Notes under the pieces: generated by a model
Told to the model about the DNA's origin: nothing
Seen by the model: only the letters and a program-made list of their open reading frames with translations
The model's database searches: none
Program-made: the position numbers and the translations under genes
In this document: one piece after another, positions 32,816 through 42,393 of the stretch
Layout: each line of letters opens with the position of its first letter
Numbering within the stretch: the first letter of the stretch is position 1
NCBI GenBank assembly: GCA_028284945.1
Contig: JANQQJ010000009.1
Coordinates: 123,336-187,335 of the forward strand
Length of the DNA stretch: 64,000 nt
Direction of reading: 5' to 3'
Source: Alphaproteobacteria bacterium
GTDB lineage: Bacteria > Pseudomonadota > Alphaproteobacteria > SMXS01

Positions 32816-33562
32816 CTAAGATCCCCGGGTCACATCGCCCTTGGTGATGGTGAAGGTTGTGCCGCCATCATTCTTGATCATGAACATGATCTTCACCTCG
32901 GCGACGTGGTCGCAGGTGCGGAAATACCAGTGCTCGCGCCAGATTTCGCTGACATTATCCCTCAGATAAGCGGCCACATCAGGTGGTGCCTGTTCGGTGT
33001 CCAACCGGGCATCGCGCGGCAGGCTGACCAGCTTGGTATCGAACAACAGGGGCGTCGCGGTACAGGGCGTGCCGGTCTGTTCACCGACATAGAGTCGTGC
33101 GGAGACGGCGGCCCGCGGCAACAGGTCGCGGCCCAGCACGGGGTCGACATTGGTGCGCCCCGGCAGGAAGGGCATCGCCTTGATCCGGGTATCACTGGCG
33201 GAAAACAGGATGCTGCGGCGCTTGGTCTCGCCGCAGATATTCATGGTCCAGACTTCAAGCCAGATCCCGGACTCCAGTTTTTCATCCGGCGTAAACCGCA
33301 CCGGGCCATAGGGGTGAAAGTCCGCCAGGTCGCCCATCGATACGGCAGCGCAATCCGGGCTCAGGGTCTTTTCTTCTGCAATCAGTTCGTTGCGCACCTG
33401 GGCCCGGTGCGCCGTGCTGGCGAAAAACTTTTTGAACAGTTCGACATTGCGCAGGTCTTCGCGGGTCGGCAGGGGTTTCTGCTGGGCCAGGGCCTGCGTG
33501 TCCGAGGCGAGCGCGATCACAAGACCGAGAGCAAGAAGGCTTAGGGGTTTGACGCGGCGCAT
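32816..33562 (-). CDS. Exported protein of unknown function with paired Cys
   Basis: A 248-residue protein with a signal peptide (LLALGLVIALASDTQALA). The mature part contains four Cys, and its last third has the pattern EHWYFRTCDHVAEVKIMF. A similar pattern (ETWTIWGCDRLKDLFLLF) appears in the protein at 52927-53592, so the two may be distant paralogues. I know no functional family. It converges with glmS and is divergent from gor. Confidence 0.7.
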   Translation of the reverse strand: MRRVKPLSLLALGLVIALASDTQALAQQKPLPTREDLRNVELFKKFFASTAHRAQVRNELIAEEKTLSPDCAAVSMGDLADFHPYGPVRFTPDEKLESGIWLEVWTMNICGETKRRSILFSASDTRIKAMPFLPGRTNVDPVLGRDLLPRAAVSARLYVGEQTGTPCTATPLLFDTKLVSLPRDARLDTEQAPPDVAAYLRDNVSEIWREHWYFRTCDHVAEVKIMFMIKNDGGTTFTITKGDVTRGS

Positions 33563-33635
33563 GGAGACTCTCATATAGCTGCGCTAAAGATATAGTGCCC
33601 GTTGGCCACGGTGGCCCCATAGTGAGGAAAATTCT

Positions 33636-35024
33636 GTGCGTTACAACTACGATCTTTTCGTTATCGGTGCCGGTTCCGGTGGGGTGCGCGCGGCGCGCAT
33701 GGCCTCAACCTACGGCGCCAAGGTTGGCATTGCCGAAGACAGCCGTGTGGGCGGCACCTGCGTGATCCGTGGCTGCGTGCCGAAAAAGCTGTTTGTCTAT
33801 GCTTCCCAGTTCGGGGAGGAGTTTGACTGGGCCGAAGGCTATGGCTGGACCAGCGATTCCAGTTTCGACTGGCCGACGCTGATTGCCAACAAAGACAAAG
33901 AGATCGACCGGCTCAACGGCCTCTATCTGCTGACCCTCAGGAACAACAATGTCGATCTCTACGAAGCGCGCGCCCGGCTGGCCGATGCGCATACCGTGGT
34001 GCTGGAAAAAGATGGCGAAGAAGTCGACCGGGTGACCGCTGAAAAGATTCTGATCGCCACCGGCGGCTGGCCGCATATGCCGGATATTCCCGGCATTGAG
34101 CACGCGATCTGCTCAAACGAGGCGTTCCATCTTGAGGAACTGCCGAAACATATGATCATCGCCGGCGCTGGATACATCGCGGTCGAATTCGCCGGAATCT
34201 TCAACGGCCTGGGGGTGGAGGTCTGCCAGCTTTACCGCAGCACGCAGATCCTGCGCGGTTTTGACTGGGACATCCGCAATGCCGTCGCCAATGAACTTGT
34301 CAGCAAGGGTGTCGATCTGCGGCTCAATTCGCCCATTATCGCCAGTATCGACAAGCAGGATGGCCGTTTGCTGGTGACCTTGACCGAAGGCACAACGGTG
34401 GTGACCGACGCGGTGATGTTTGCCGTGGGCCGGGACCCGAAAAGCCAGGGCATGGGCCTGGAAGACCTGGGTGTGGAGACGACTGACATCGGCGCCATCG
34501 TCATCGATGACGAGTTCCGTACCTCCGTCCCCAACATCTTTGCGCTGGGGGACGTAACTCACCGCTATCAACTGACGCCGGTGGCGATTGCCGAGGCGAT
34601 GGCCTTTACCGCCACCCAGTTCAACGATACGCCGACGACCATGGACTATGCCGACATTCCCACCGCCGTCTTCACCCAACCGCCGGTCGGCACCGTGGGT
34701 CTCACCGAAGCCGAAGCGCGCGAAAAATATGACAAGGTGGATATTTACAAGACCAATTTCCGGCCGATGAAGCACACGCTGGGCGGCTCGGATGAGCGCA
34801 CCATGATGAAGCTGGTGGTCGATAAAGCGACCGACCGGGTGGTCGGCGCGCATATGGTCGGGCTCGATGCGGGCGAGATCATCCAGGGGGTGGCCATTGC
34901 CATCAAGGCCGGCGCCACCAAGGCGCAGTTCGATGCCACTGTGGCGATCCACCCGACCGCGGCGGAAGAATTCGTCACCATGCGCGACCCGGAACCCGAC
35001 CTGCCCAGCCAGGTGACGGAGTAG
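33636..35024 (+). CDS. gor: Glutathione-disulfide reductase
   Basis: A 462-residue flavoprotein disulfide reductase. FAD motif GAGSGGVRAAR is at 11-21 and the redox pair lies in GGTCVIRGCVPKK (Cys42, Cys47). The NADPH domain contains GAGYIAVEFAGIFNGLG. The C-terminal interface has the catalytic His in HPTAAEEFV near residue 443. GTG start at 33636 with GAGGAAA upstream. It reduces GSSG with NADPH. Confidence 0.93.
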   Translation: MRYNYDLFVIGAGSGGVRAARMASTYGAKVGIAEDSRVGGTCVIRGCVPKKLFVYASQFGEEFDWAEGYGWTSDSSFDWPTLIANKDKEIDRLNGLYLLTLRNNNVDLYEARARLADAHTVVLEKDGEEVDRVTAEKILIATGGWPHMPDIPGIEHAICSNEAFHLEELPKHMIIAGAGYIAVEFAGIFNGLGVEVCQLYRSTQILRGFDWDIRNAVANELVSKGVDLRLNSPIIASIDKQDGRLLVTLTEGTTVVTDAVMFAVGRDPKSQGMGLEDLGVETTDIGAIVIDDEFRTSVPNIFALGDVTHRYQLTPVAIAEAMAFTATQFNDTPTTMDYADIPTAVFTQPPVGTVGLTEAEAREKYDKVDIYKTNFRPMKHTLGGSDERTMMKLVVDKATDRVVGAHMVGLDAGEIIQGVAIAIKAGATKAQFDATVAIHPTAAEEFVTMRDPEPDLPSQVTE

Positions 35025-35104
35025 CCGCTATTTTCGCCTGACAGGGGTCCAGAGGTGTTCTATCCTAGGTTGAATTGTTCGTTCAGAACTGGGGCGAGTT
35101 CAAA

Positions 35105-35746
35105 ATGGGCCAAATGGATCTTGCAAGTTTCTTTTCTCTATTGGGTCTCAAAATGGGCCTAGATTTTGAGAAACGGACGTTCACTGTTGTGGTCGGGCCG
35201 ATGAGTTTTGAGAACGTTCCATTCTCTACATTGAAATCTCTCAGATCAGACTCTCGCATCATAGAACCGATCTTGTCGAAGCAATTTATCCAAAGGGGAG
35301 TGATGTGGCAGGATTTTCGCCGCGAGCGGGTAGACTTTTGCATCAAGAGTTTGAGGGAGCTGCAGACCCTTTGTGAGAGTAGTGCCGAGCAGTTTAGCGA
35401 ATCTCGCTTCCAGAAAGATCATATACTTCGGTCGGTTCTCCACAGTTGGGCAAGTGAGTGTGACGCTGCCGCCAAGCACTTACAATCTGCTCTTGACGAC
35501 GAGCGAGACCCAATCAACTCGGGAATGGATATTAGCGCACGAGATTCAGTTCCTTGGGCGCTGGGAGAGTTTAGGAAAGCGACGTACCCGAGCGTAGCGA
35601 TGTTTATCGAGTTGCTTGCGGTAGATAACCCTGTGCGAACGCAAGCAGCAAAGACCTTTCGAGAGGGGTCGGACCTTCTTGTGAAGCACTTCGGAATATC
35701 CACCAGCGAACTTGTCCCTCCGACGATAGACTTTGCGGATATCTAG
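35105..35746 (+). CDS. Orphan protein of unknown function, atypical base composition
   Basis: A 213-residue cytoplasmic, mostly helical protein, from ATG 35105 (GGGGCGAG upstream). It has no motif I recognise. Codon use is AT-richer than neighbours, with many codons ending in A or T. It lies between gor and the DAHP synthase gene and probably arrived by horizontal transfer. Residues about 58-120 form a coiled-coil-like helix pair. The 200-base stretch downstream is also lower in GC. Confidence 0.65.
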   Translation: MGQMDLASFFSLLGLKMGLDFEKRTFTVVVGPMSFENVPFSTLKSLRSDSRIIEPILSKQFIQRGVMWQDFRRERVDFCIKSLRELQTLCESSAEQFSESRFQKDHILRSVLHSWASECDAAAKHLQSALDDERDPINSGMDISARDSVPWALGEFRKATYPSVAMFIELLAVDNPVRTQAAKTFREGSDLLVKHFGISTSELVPPTIDFADI

Positions 35747-35946
35747 GCTCTAGGAAGCATGTTAGCACTGACGAATTCCAAGGCAATTGTTCGAAATGCC
35801 AACGGTTTTCCATCAAAGGAACCAAACAACTTCTGAATATGGCGTGAAGTTAGAACGCCTCCACCAGACCAAAAAACTAGCAAATCAGCGCTTCACGGCG
35901 TATATCAGGCGCCCTTAGCCAGATTTGAAGCAGATAGGCGCGACCC

Positions 35947-37323
35947 ATGAGCAGCACTTGGTCGCCGGAAAGCTGGCGCAGCCTTCCGGCCAAACATATG
36001 CCCGACTACCCTGACAACGCGGCGCTCGCCGATGTTGAGAAGACCCTTGCCGGTTATCCGCCACTGGTCTTTGCGGGTGAGGCGCGGCAGTTGAAGGCCC
36101 AGCTGGGCGAGGTCGCGCGGGGTAATGCCTTCCTGCTGCAGGGCGGTGATTGCGCCGAGAGCTTTGCTGAATTCCACCCGGACAATATCCGCGACACATT
36201 CCGTGTGCTGCTGCAGATGGCGGTGGCGCTCACCTGGGCGGCGTCCTGCCCGGTGGTGAAGGTGGGCCGCATGGCCGGCCAGTTCGCCAAGCCGCGCTCC
36301 AGCCCCGTGGAGGAGAAAGAAGGCGTCACACTCGATTCCTATAAGGGCGACATCATCAACGGCATGGATTTTGATGAATCTGCGCGTGTGCCGGACCCGC
36401 AACGCCTGCTGCAGGCCTATTCGCAGTCGGCCGCGACGCTGAACCTGATCCGCGCTTTCGCCCAGGGTGGCTTTGCTGACCTCCACGGGGTGCATGGCTG
36501 GACGCAAGGCTTCGTCGCCAATTCGCCCGCCGGTCACCGCTATCAGGAAATGGCCGACCGGATCTCAGAGGCGCTCAACTTCATGGCCGCCTGCGGCATC
36601 ACCGAAGAAACTGCCCCCGCGCTGGGCCAGACCGAGTTCTATACCTCGCATGAGGCGTTGCTGCTCGGCTATGAGCAGGCGATGACCCGCGTCGATTCCA
36701 CCTCGGGTGATTGGTACGACACCTCCGCCCATATGGTCTGGATCGGTGAGCGCACTCGCCAGTTGGATGGCGCCCATGTCGAATTTGCCAAGGGCATCAA
36801 GAACCCGATCGGCTGCAAGGTCGGCCCGACCATGGAGCCGGACGAGCTGATCCGTCTGATCGATGCGCTCAATCCGGACAATGAAGCCGGCCGCCTGACC
36901 CTGATCACACGCCATGGCGCGGAAAAGGTAGCCGAAACCCTGCCGCCGTTGGTGCGCAAGGTGAAGCAGGAAGGCCGCCATGTGGTCTGGTCCTGCGACC
37001 CCATGCATGGCAACACGATCAAGTCCTCCAGCGGGTACAAGACCCGTCCGGTCGACCGGATCCTGGCCGAGGTACAGGGCTTCTTCCAGGTGCACCGCGC
37101 CGAAGGCACCTATGCCGGCGGTGTGCATTTCGAGATGACCGGCAAGGACGTCACCGAATGCATGGGTGGCGCGCAGGAGATTACCGCAGAGGACCTGGCC
37201 GACCGCTATCACACCCATTGCGATCCGCGGCTCAACGGGTCCCAGGCGTTGGAGCTTGCGTTCCTGATCGCCGAGGGCATCCGCAAGGAGCGCGAGGAAC
37301 TGCAGGTCGCAGCGGCGTCTTAA
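35947..37323 (+). CDS. Class II 3-deoxy-7-phosphoheptulonate synthase
   Basis: A 458-residue class II (plant-type) DAHP synthase that starts the shikimate pathway. [12 protein letters not shown] carries the metal-binding Cys, [12 protein letters not shown] binds phosphoenolpyruvate, and [17 protein letters not shown] and [12 protein letters not shown] complete the active site. Class II enzymes are common in alphaproteobacteria. The length matches the family. Confidence 0.95.
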   Translation: MSSTWSPESWRSLPAKHMPDYPDNAALADVEKTLAGYPPLVFAGEARQLKAQLGEVARGNAFLLQGGDCAESFAEFHPDNIRDTFRVLLQMAVALTWAASCPVVKVGRMAGQFAKPRSSPVEEKEGVTLDSYKGDIINGMDFDESARVPDPQRLLQAYSQSAATLNLIRAFAQGGFADLHGVHGWTQGFVANSPAGHRYQEMADRISEALNFMAACGITEETAPALGQTEFYTSHEALLLGYEQAMTRVDSTSGDWYDTSAHMVWIGERTRQLDGAHVEFAKGIKNPIGCKVGPTMEPDELIRLIDALNPDNEAGRLTLITRHGAEKVAETLPPLVRKVKQEGRHVVWSCDPMHGNTIKSSSGYKTRPVDRILAEVQGFFQVHRAEGTYAGGVHFEMTGKDVTECMGGAQEITAEDLADRYHTHCDPRLNGSQALELAFLIAEGIRKEREELQVAAAS

Positions 37324-37329
37324 GATCAA

Positions 37330-37436
37330 CCCCTCACCCGGTCCTCGTTTCGCTCGGACCACCCTCTCCCCGGCGGGGAGAGGGATGTAAAGGCTTGGCA
37401 AGCGGAGCGAGCCTAGCCGTAGCTGGGTGAGGGGGC
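37330..37436. repeat. Dispersed repeat family 2, copy 1
   Basis: Inverted repeat bounded by CCCTCACCC and GGGTGAGGGGG, with an inner CTCTCCCCGGCGGGGAGAGGG hairpin. A second copy lies at 39243-39370. Between the DAHP synthase gene and nadE. Confidence 0.75.
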
Positions 37437-37529
37437 TTAAAGGTTCTCTGTCTTCGGGAATGCTCGCTCAAAGCGGGCATGACAAGTTGTGGGTATGACT
37501 AGGCCGCCCGTTAGCGCTAAAAGACCTTC

Positions 37530-39227
37530 ATGACAGACACACTCAACATCGCGCTGGCACAGCTTAACCCTGTTGTCGGCGACGTGGCGGGCAATATGGC
37601 CGCGATCCGGGCCGCGCGGACCGAAGCCGCCGGGCTGGGCGCCGATCTGGTGGTGTTTTCAGAGCTGGTGCTGAACGGCTATCCGCCGGAAGACCTGATG
37701 TTGAAGCCGGCCTTTCAGGACGATATCGAGCTGGCCGCCCAGGCGCTGGCGAAGGAAACCGGCGATGGCGGCCCGGCCATGCTGATCGGGTCCAGCTGGC
37801 GCGAAGAGGGCAAGCTCTATAATGCAGCGCTGCTGCTCGACGGCGGCGAGATCGCGGCCAAACGCTACAAATATGATCTGCCGAATTACGGCGTATTCGA
37901 CGAAATCCGCATTTTCGATGCCGGGCCGCTGCCGGGTCCGATCAACTTCCGGGGCGTCCGGCTGGGCGTCATGGTCTGCGAGGATATGTGGACCGGCGAC
38001 GTGACCGAATGCCTGCAGGAAACCGGGGCGGAAATCATCGTCGTGCTGAATGGTTCGCCATTCGAGGCGGGCAAATTCGACAAGCGCACCAACCTGGCCG
38101 TCGCACGCGTGAACGAAAGCGGCCTGCCCCTCATTTATGTCAATCAGGTGGGTGGACAGGATGAGCTGGTGTTCGACGGCACGTCCTTTGTGATCAACAC
38201 GGATCACGCGGTTGCCGCGCGGCTGCCGGCCTGGGAAGAGCGTGTGGCGCTCACCCGCTGGGAGCGGACGGACGGCAACTGGGCCTGCACAGAGGGTGAA
38301 AAGGTCGGCTATCCAGAGGGGCTGGAAGCGATCTATCAGGCGATGATCCTAGGCCTGCGGGATTATGTGAACAAGAACCGGTTCCCGGGCGTGGTGCTCG
38401 GCTTGTCGGGTGGCATCGATAGCGCCATTTCGGCCGCTGTTGCCGTCGATGCGTTGGGCGCAGACCGGGTGCGCTGTGTGATGATGCCCTATCGCTTTAC
38501 CAGTGAGGAAAGCCTTAAAGATGCCGCCGACTGTGCCAAGGCGCTGGGTGTGCATTACGACATCATCCCTATTGAGGCCGCTGTGAACGGGTTTCATGAG
38601 ATGCTGGCCCCTGCGTTCGAAGGGCACGACCCGGATATCACCGAAGAAAACCTGCAGTCGCGGGCGCGCGGCATCACGCTCATGGCGCTTTCCAACAAGT
38701 TCGGCCACATGGTGCTGACCACCGGCAACAAGTCGGAAATGTCGGTCGGCTATGCCACCATCTATGGCGACATGTGCGGCGGTTATTCAGTGATCAAGGA
38801 TGTCTATAAGACGACGGTTTACGAGCTGTGCGAATGGCGGAACGAGAACCTGCCCGCAGGCGCGCAGGGCCCGGCCCAGATCGTGATCCCGCCCAACATC
38901 ATCACCAAGGTGCCGACTGCCGAACTGCGTGAAAACCAGACCGATCAGGACAGCCTGCCACCCTATGACGCGCTGGACGACATCCTGACCTGCCTGATCG
39001 AGGATGAAATGGCGTTTGAGGAGATTGTCGAGCGTGGCCATGCACCGGAAGTCGTGCAGCGTATCGAGCATCTGCTCTATGTGGCGGAATATAAACGTCG
39101 CCAGGCCCCGCCGGGCGTGAAGATCACGGCGAAAAATTTCGGCCGCGACCGCCGTTATCCGATCACCAACGGCTTCCGCGACGCCCGCCCAGCGGACTTC
39201 CACCACGAGTTTGGGGACAAGGGGTGA
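37530..39227 (+). CDS. nadE: NAD+ synthase, glutamine-hydrolysing
   Basis: A 565-residue two-domain enzyme. The N-terminal nitrilase-type glutaminase has its Glu in LVVFSELVLNGYPPEDL, Lys in YKYDLPNYG and Cys in MVCEDMW. The synthetase domain contains the P-loop LGLSGGIDSAIS near 291. ATP, ammonia from glutamine, and deamido-NAD are used. Ends YPITNGFRDARP, typical of the family. Confidence 0.95.
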   Translation: MTDTLNIALAQLNPVVGDVAGNMAAIRAARTEAAGLGADLVVFSELVLNGYPPEDLMLKPAFQDDIELAAQALAKETGDGGPAMLIGSSWREEGKLYNAALLLDGGEIAAKRYKYDLPNYGVFDEIRIFDAGPLPGPINFRGVRLGVMVCEDMWTGDVTECLQETGAEIIVVLNGSPFEAGKFDKRTNLAVARVNESGLPLIYVNQVGGQDELVFDGTSFVINTDHAVAARLPAWEERVALTRWERTDGNWACTEGEKVGYPEGLEAIYQAMILGLRDYVNKNRFPGVVLGLSGGIDSAISAAVAVDALGADRVRCVMMPYRFTSEESLKDAADCAKALGVHYDIIPIEAAVNGFHEMLAPAFEGHDPDITEENLQSRARGITLMALSNKFGHMVLTTGNKSEMSVGYATIYGDMCGGYSVIKDVYKTTVYELCEWRNENLPAGAQGPAQIVIPPNIITKVPTAELRENQTDQDSLPPYDALDDILTCLIEDEMAFEEIVERGHAPEVVQRIEHLLYVAEYKRRQAPPGVKITAKNFGRDRRYPITNGFRDARPADFHHEFGDKG

Positions 39228-39242
39228 GCATTTTTGCTTCGA

Positions 39243-39370
39243 TCCCCTCACCCTGTCCCTCTCCCCGGCGGGGAGAGGGAACGCGTATCAATCCCCTCGC
39301 CCCTTTGGGGAGAGGGATGCGCAAGCTCGGTGAGCTTAGCGAACCTAGCTGGAGCTGGGTGAGGGGGCTT
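39243..39370. repeat. Dispersed repeat family 2, copy 2 (abuts the gltX start)
   Basis: Same outer arms as the copy at 37330 (CCCCTCACCC ... GGGTGAGGGGG) with two inner hairpins, CTCTCCCCGGCGGGGAGAGGG and a CCCCTC-CCCTTTGGGGAGAGGG variant. Its last bases GAGGGGGC sit 5 bases before the gltX ATG and appear to serve as the ribosome-binding site. Confidence 0.75.
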
Positions 39371-39372
39371 GC

Positions 39373-40698
39373 ATGACCACCCGCCTCCGCTTCGCGCCCA
39401 GCCCGACCGGCAATCTCCATGTGGGGAACATCCGTACGGCGCTGATCAATTATCTGTTTGCGCGGCAGCAGGGCGGCGAGTTCATGCTGCGTATGGATGA
39501 TACGGATATCGCCCGCTCCACGGACGAATATGCCACGGGCATCGAAGAAGACCTGCGTTGGCTGGGTCTGCACTGGGACCTGTTTGCCAAACAGTCGGCA
39601 CGGTTTGACGCTTATCATGCCGCTGCTGAGAGCCTGAAGGCGTCCGGGCGGCTTTATCCCTGCTACGAAACGCCGGAAGAGCTGGAGCTCAAACGCAAGG
39701 TGCAGCTCTCGCGCGGGTTGCCGCCGGTCTATGACCGGGAGGCGTTGAATTTGACGGACGCCGAGCGGGCGGCGCTGGAAACCGATGGCAAACGCCCGCA
39801 TTGGCGCTTCAAGCTTACCCATGAACACGTTGTCTGGGATGATCTTGTGCGGGGTGAGGTTTCGGTCGATACGGCCAGCGTGTCAGACCCCATTCTGATC
39901 CGTGAAGACGGCTCGCTGCTCTACACCTTGCCGTCGGTGGTCGACGACATCGAGTTCGGTATCACCCACGTGGTGCGCGGCGAGGACCATGTCACCAATA
40001 CGGCCGCGCAGGTTCAGGTGTTCCGCGCGCTGGGCGGTACGCCACCAACCTTCGCCCATCATGCCTTGTTGACAGGCAAAGGCGGGGAGGGGCTCTCCAA
40101 GCGTCTGGGCTCGCTTTCGATCCGTGATCTGCGGGCCGACGGGTTGGAACCCATGGCGATCAACGCGCTGCTGGCACGACTGGGTACGTCAGATCCGGTT
40201 GAACCCTTTATCGACCTTGAACCGCTGATCGGCGGGCTGGATTTCTCCCGTTTTGGCCGGGCTGCTGCCAAATTCGACCCCGATGAACTGGCCGCAATCA
40301 ACGCTAAGATCGTTCACCAACTGCCGTTCGAGGCTGTTTCCGAGCGCGTTGCCGGGCTGACGCCGGACATCTGGCAAGCGGTGCGCGGCAATCTGGAAAA
40401 GGTTTCCGATACCAATGCCTGGGTCACGGTGGTGACAGGCCCCATCGAACCGGTGCGTGAGGACTTCGATTTCGTTGAACAGGCGGCCAGTCTGCTGCCG
40501 GATGCGCCCTGGGATGAGGCGACCTGGGGGGCGTGGACAAAGGCGGTCAAAGAGGCGACGGGCCGCAAGGGCCGCGAGCTCTTTCTGCCGTTGCGGCAGG
40601 CGCTCACCGGGCTGGAGCATGGACCTGAGATGAAGCTGATGCTGCCGCTCATAGGCCCGGACCGGGCCAGGGCGCGGCTGGCTGGAGAAGTGGCCTAG
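39373..40698 (+). CDS. gltX: Glutamate--tRNA ligase
   Basis: A 441-residue class I aminoacyl-tRNA synthetase. The HIGH-type motif appears in [13 protein letters not shown] (8-20) and the KMSKS-type motif as LSKRLGS near 239. The short length and C-terminal helical domain match the alphaproteobacterial GltX type that often occurs twice per genome and may charge tRNA-Gln. Start at 39373 follows the repeat arm. Confidence 0.93.
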   Translation: MTTRLRFAPSPTGNLHVGNIRTALINYLFARQQGGEFMLRMDDTDIARSTDEYATGIEEDLRWLGLHWDLFAKQSARFDAYHAAAESLKASGRLYPCYETPEELELKRKVQLSRGLPPVYDREALNLTDAERAALETDGKRPHWRFKLTHEHVVWDDLVRGEVSVDTASVSDPILIREDGSLLYTLPSVVDDIEFGITHVVRGEDHVTNTAAQVQVFRALGGTPPTFAHHALLTGKGGEGLSKRLGSLSIRDLRADGLEPMAINALLARLGTSDPVEPFIDLEPLIGGLDFSRFGRAAAKFDPDELAAINAKIVHQLPFEAVSERVAGLTPDIWQAVRGNLEKVSDTNAWVTVVTGPIEPVREDFDFVEQAASLLPDAPWDEATWGAWTKAVKEATGRKGRELFLPLRQALTGLEHGPEMKLMLPLIGPDRARARLAGEVA

Positions 40699-40712
40699 CG
40701 CGTGACAAGCCG

Positions 40713-40834
40713 CCCGTACTTCGATACACCCTCCTCGCGTTGCTCGAAGGGCACTCAGCACGAACGGCTTTCCTAGTTCCCGTTCGGCCTGAGGAGGCCC
40801 GAAGGGCCGTCTCGAAGGCTTCTTGCGAACGGGT
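40713..40834. repeat. Dispersed repeat family 3, copy 3
   Basis: Between gltX and cysS. Inverted repeat segments bounded by CCGTTCG/CGAACGG, with an inner CCCGTTCGGCC ... GCGAACGGG hairpin and TCGAAGG words like those at 32585-32765 and 10492-10621. Confidence 0.7.
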
Positions 40835-40851
40835 TTGCTCCCGGTTGAACA

Positions 40852-42282
40852 ATGACACTGACACTCCACAACACGCTGACGCGTGCCAGACAGCCCTTTG
40901 AACCGCTCGATCCGTCGAATGTGCGGATGTATGTTTGTGGGCCCACGGTCTATGACTTTGCCCATATCGGCAATGCGCGGCCTGTCGTGGTGTTCGACGT
41001 GTTGTTCCGGCTGCTGCGCCATCTTTACGGTGAAGATCACGTCACCTATGTGCGCAATATCACCGATATCGACGACAAGATTAATGAGCGTGCGGCTGAA
41101 TCGGGCGAGGATATCCGTGACCTGACGACACGGACCGCTGCGCAATTCCATAAAGACATGGCGGCGCTGAACGCCCTGTCCCCAAGCATCGAACCGCGGG
41201 CGACCGATCACATCCCGCATATGATTGCGATGATCGAACGGCTGATCGGGCTGGGCCACGCCTATGAAGCCGAAGGCCATGTGCTGTTCAGCGTTCAAAG
41301 CGATGAGGGCTATGGCGTGCTGTCAGGCCGTTCGATGGATGAGATGATCGCCGGCGCCCGTGTGGAAGTGGCGCCCTATAAGAAAGACCCAGCAGATTTC
41401 GTTCTGTGGAAACCGTCGACACCCGATCTGCCCGGCTGGGACAGCCCCTGGGGCCGCGGCCGGCCCGGCTGGCATATTGAGTGCTCCGCCATGGGTGAGG
41501 CGCATCTGGGCGAAACCTTCGACATTCATGGCGGCGGCATTGACCTGATCTTCCCCCATCACGAGAACGAAATCGCGCAGTCATCATGCACTCATGGCGG
41601 TGCGCCGCTGGCGCGGTACTGGATGCACAACGGCTTCCTGAGCGTCGAGGGTGAGAAGATGTCCAAATCGCTGGGCAATTTCTTCACCGTCAACGAACTG
41701 CTGGAGGATTGGCCGGGGGAGGTGATGCGCTATGCCATGTTGGCGACGCACTATCGTCAACCGCTCGACTGGACCAATGACGGTCTGACCCAGGCGAAAC
41801 AAAGCCTCGACCGGATTTATCGCGCGCTCCGCGCGCTTGATGATGTGGAGGCTGATGAGGCCGAGGTGCCCCCCTCAGTGCTGGGCCCGTTGACGGAAGA
41901 CTTGAATACGCCGCTGGCGTTGACGGCGCTGCACGACCTGACGACGGAGTGCAACAAGGCGGAACGCGAGGACGACAAGGGCCGGTTCAAGGGCGAACTT
42001 CTGTCGGCTGGCCGGTTGCTGGGCCTGTTGCAGGAGGAGCCTGATCAGTGGCTCAAAAGCAAAGTGAGAAAGGTTGAATTAGGTCTCGGTGAAGCGTTTG
42101 GGGAGGGTGTTGGACCTGACTCTATTCTCGATGATGCTGATATCGAGAGGCTTATTACCAAGCGCATCAACGCCCGCAAGAACAAGGACTTCGCTGAAGC
42201 CGACCGGATCCGAGACGATCTTGCTGCCAAGGGCATTATCCTCGAAGATGGGCCCGAGGGAACGATCTGGAGGCGGGGATGA
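40852..42282 (+). CDS. cysS: Cysteine--tRNA ligase
   Basis: A 476-residue synthetase. The catalytic-zinc region starts [15 protein letters not shown] near 29-43 (HIGN motif) and KMSKSLGN is near 267. [18 protein letters not shown] is diagnostic. C-terminal helical extension ends EGTIWRRG. It lies 17 bases after the family 3 repeat. Confidence 0.95.
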   Translation: MTLTLHNTLTRARQPFEPLDPSNVRMYVCGPTVYDFAHIGNARPVVVFDVLFRLLRHLYGEDHVTYVRNITDIDDKINERAAESGEDIRDLTTRTAAQFHKDMAALNALSPSIEPRATDHIPHMIAMIERLIGLGHAYEAEGHVLFSVQSDEGYGVLSGRSMDEMIAGARVEVAPYKKDPADFVLWKPSTPDLPGWDSPWGRGRPGWHIECSAMGEAHLGETFDIHGGGIDLIFPHHENEIAQSSCTHGGAPLARYWMHNGFLSVEGEKMSKSLGNFFTVNELLEDWPGEVMRYAMLATHYRQPLDWTNDGLTQAKQSLDRIYRALRALDDVEADEAEVPPSVLGPLTEDLNTPLALTALHDLTTECNKAEREDDKGRFKGELLSAGRLLGLLQEEPDQWLKSKVRKVELGLGEAFGEGVGPDSILDDADIERLITKRINARKNKDFAEADRIRDDLAAKGIILEDGPEGTIWRRG

Positions 42283-42298
42283 GCAGCTATACCCAAAC

Positions 42299-42366
42299 GT
42301 CACCCCGGCGTAGGCCGGGGTCCAGGACAACGGTTGATCTGGATTCCGGCCTTCGCCGGAATGACG
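42299..42366. repeat. Dispersed repeat family 1, copy 2
   Basis: Uninterrupted copy: TCACCCCGGCGTAGGCCGGGGTCC then TGGATTCCGGCC-TTC-GCCGGAATGACG. Located between cysS and cimA. The spurious frame through it encodes WIPAFAGMT. Compare 7290-7394. Confidence 0.85.
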
Positions 42367-42393
42367 GCTGAGTGTGGGTCTCTGACCGAGCAC

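Noticed and set aside
34113..34952. A 279-residue minus-strand ORF
   Set aside because: Antisense to gor, whose FAD, Cys and His motifs are all in place.
7290..42366. The repeats as a CRISPR array
   Set aside because: Copies are dispersed, palindromic and without regular spacers or cas genes.
42334..42393. Upstream start for cimA giving MIWIPAFAGMT...
   Set aside because: It is the translated dispersed repeat, a known false start; ATG 42394 is the first with the family N-terminus.
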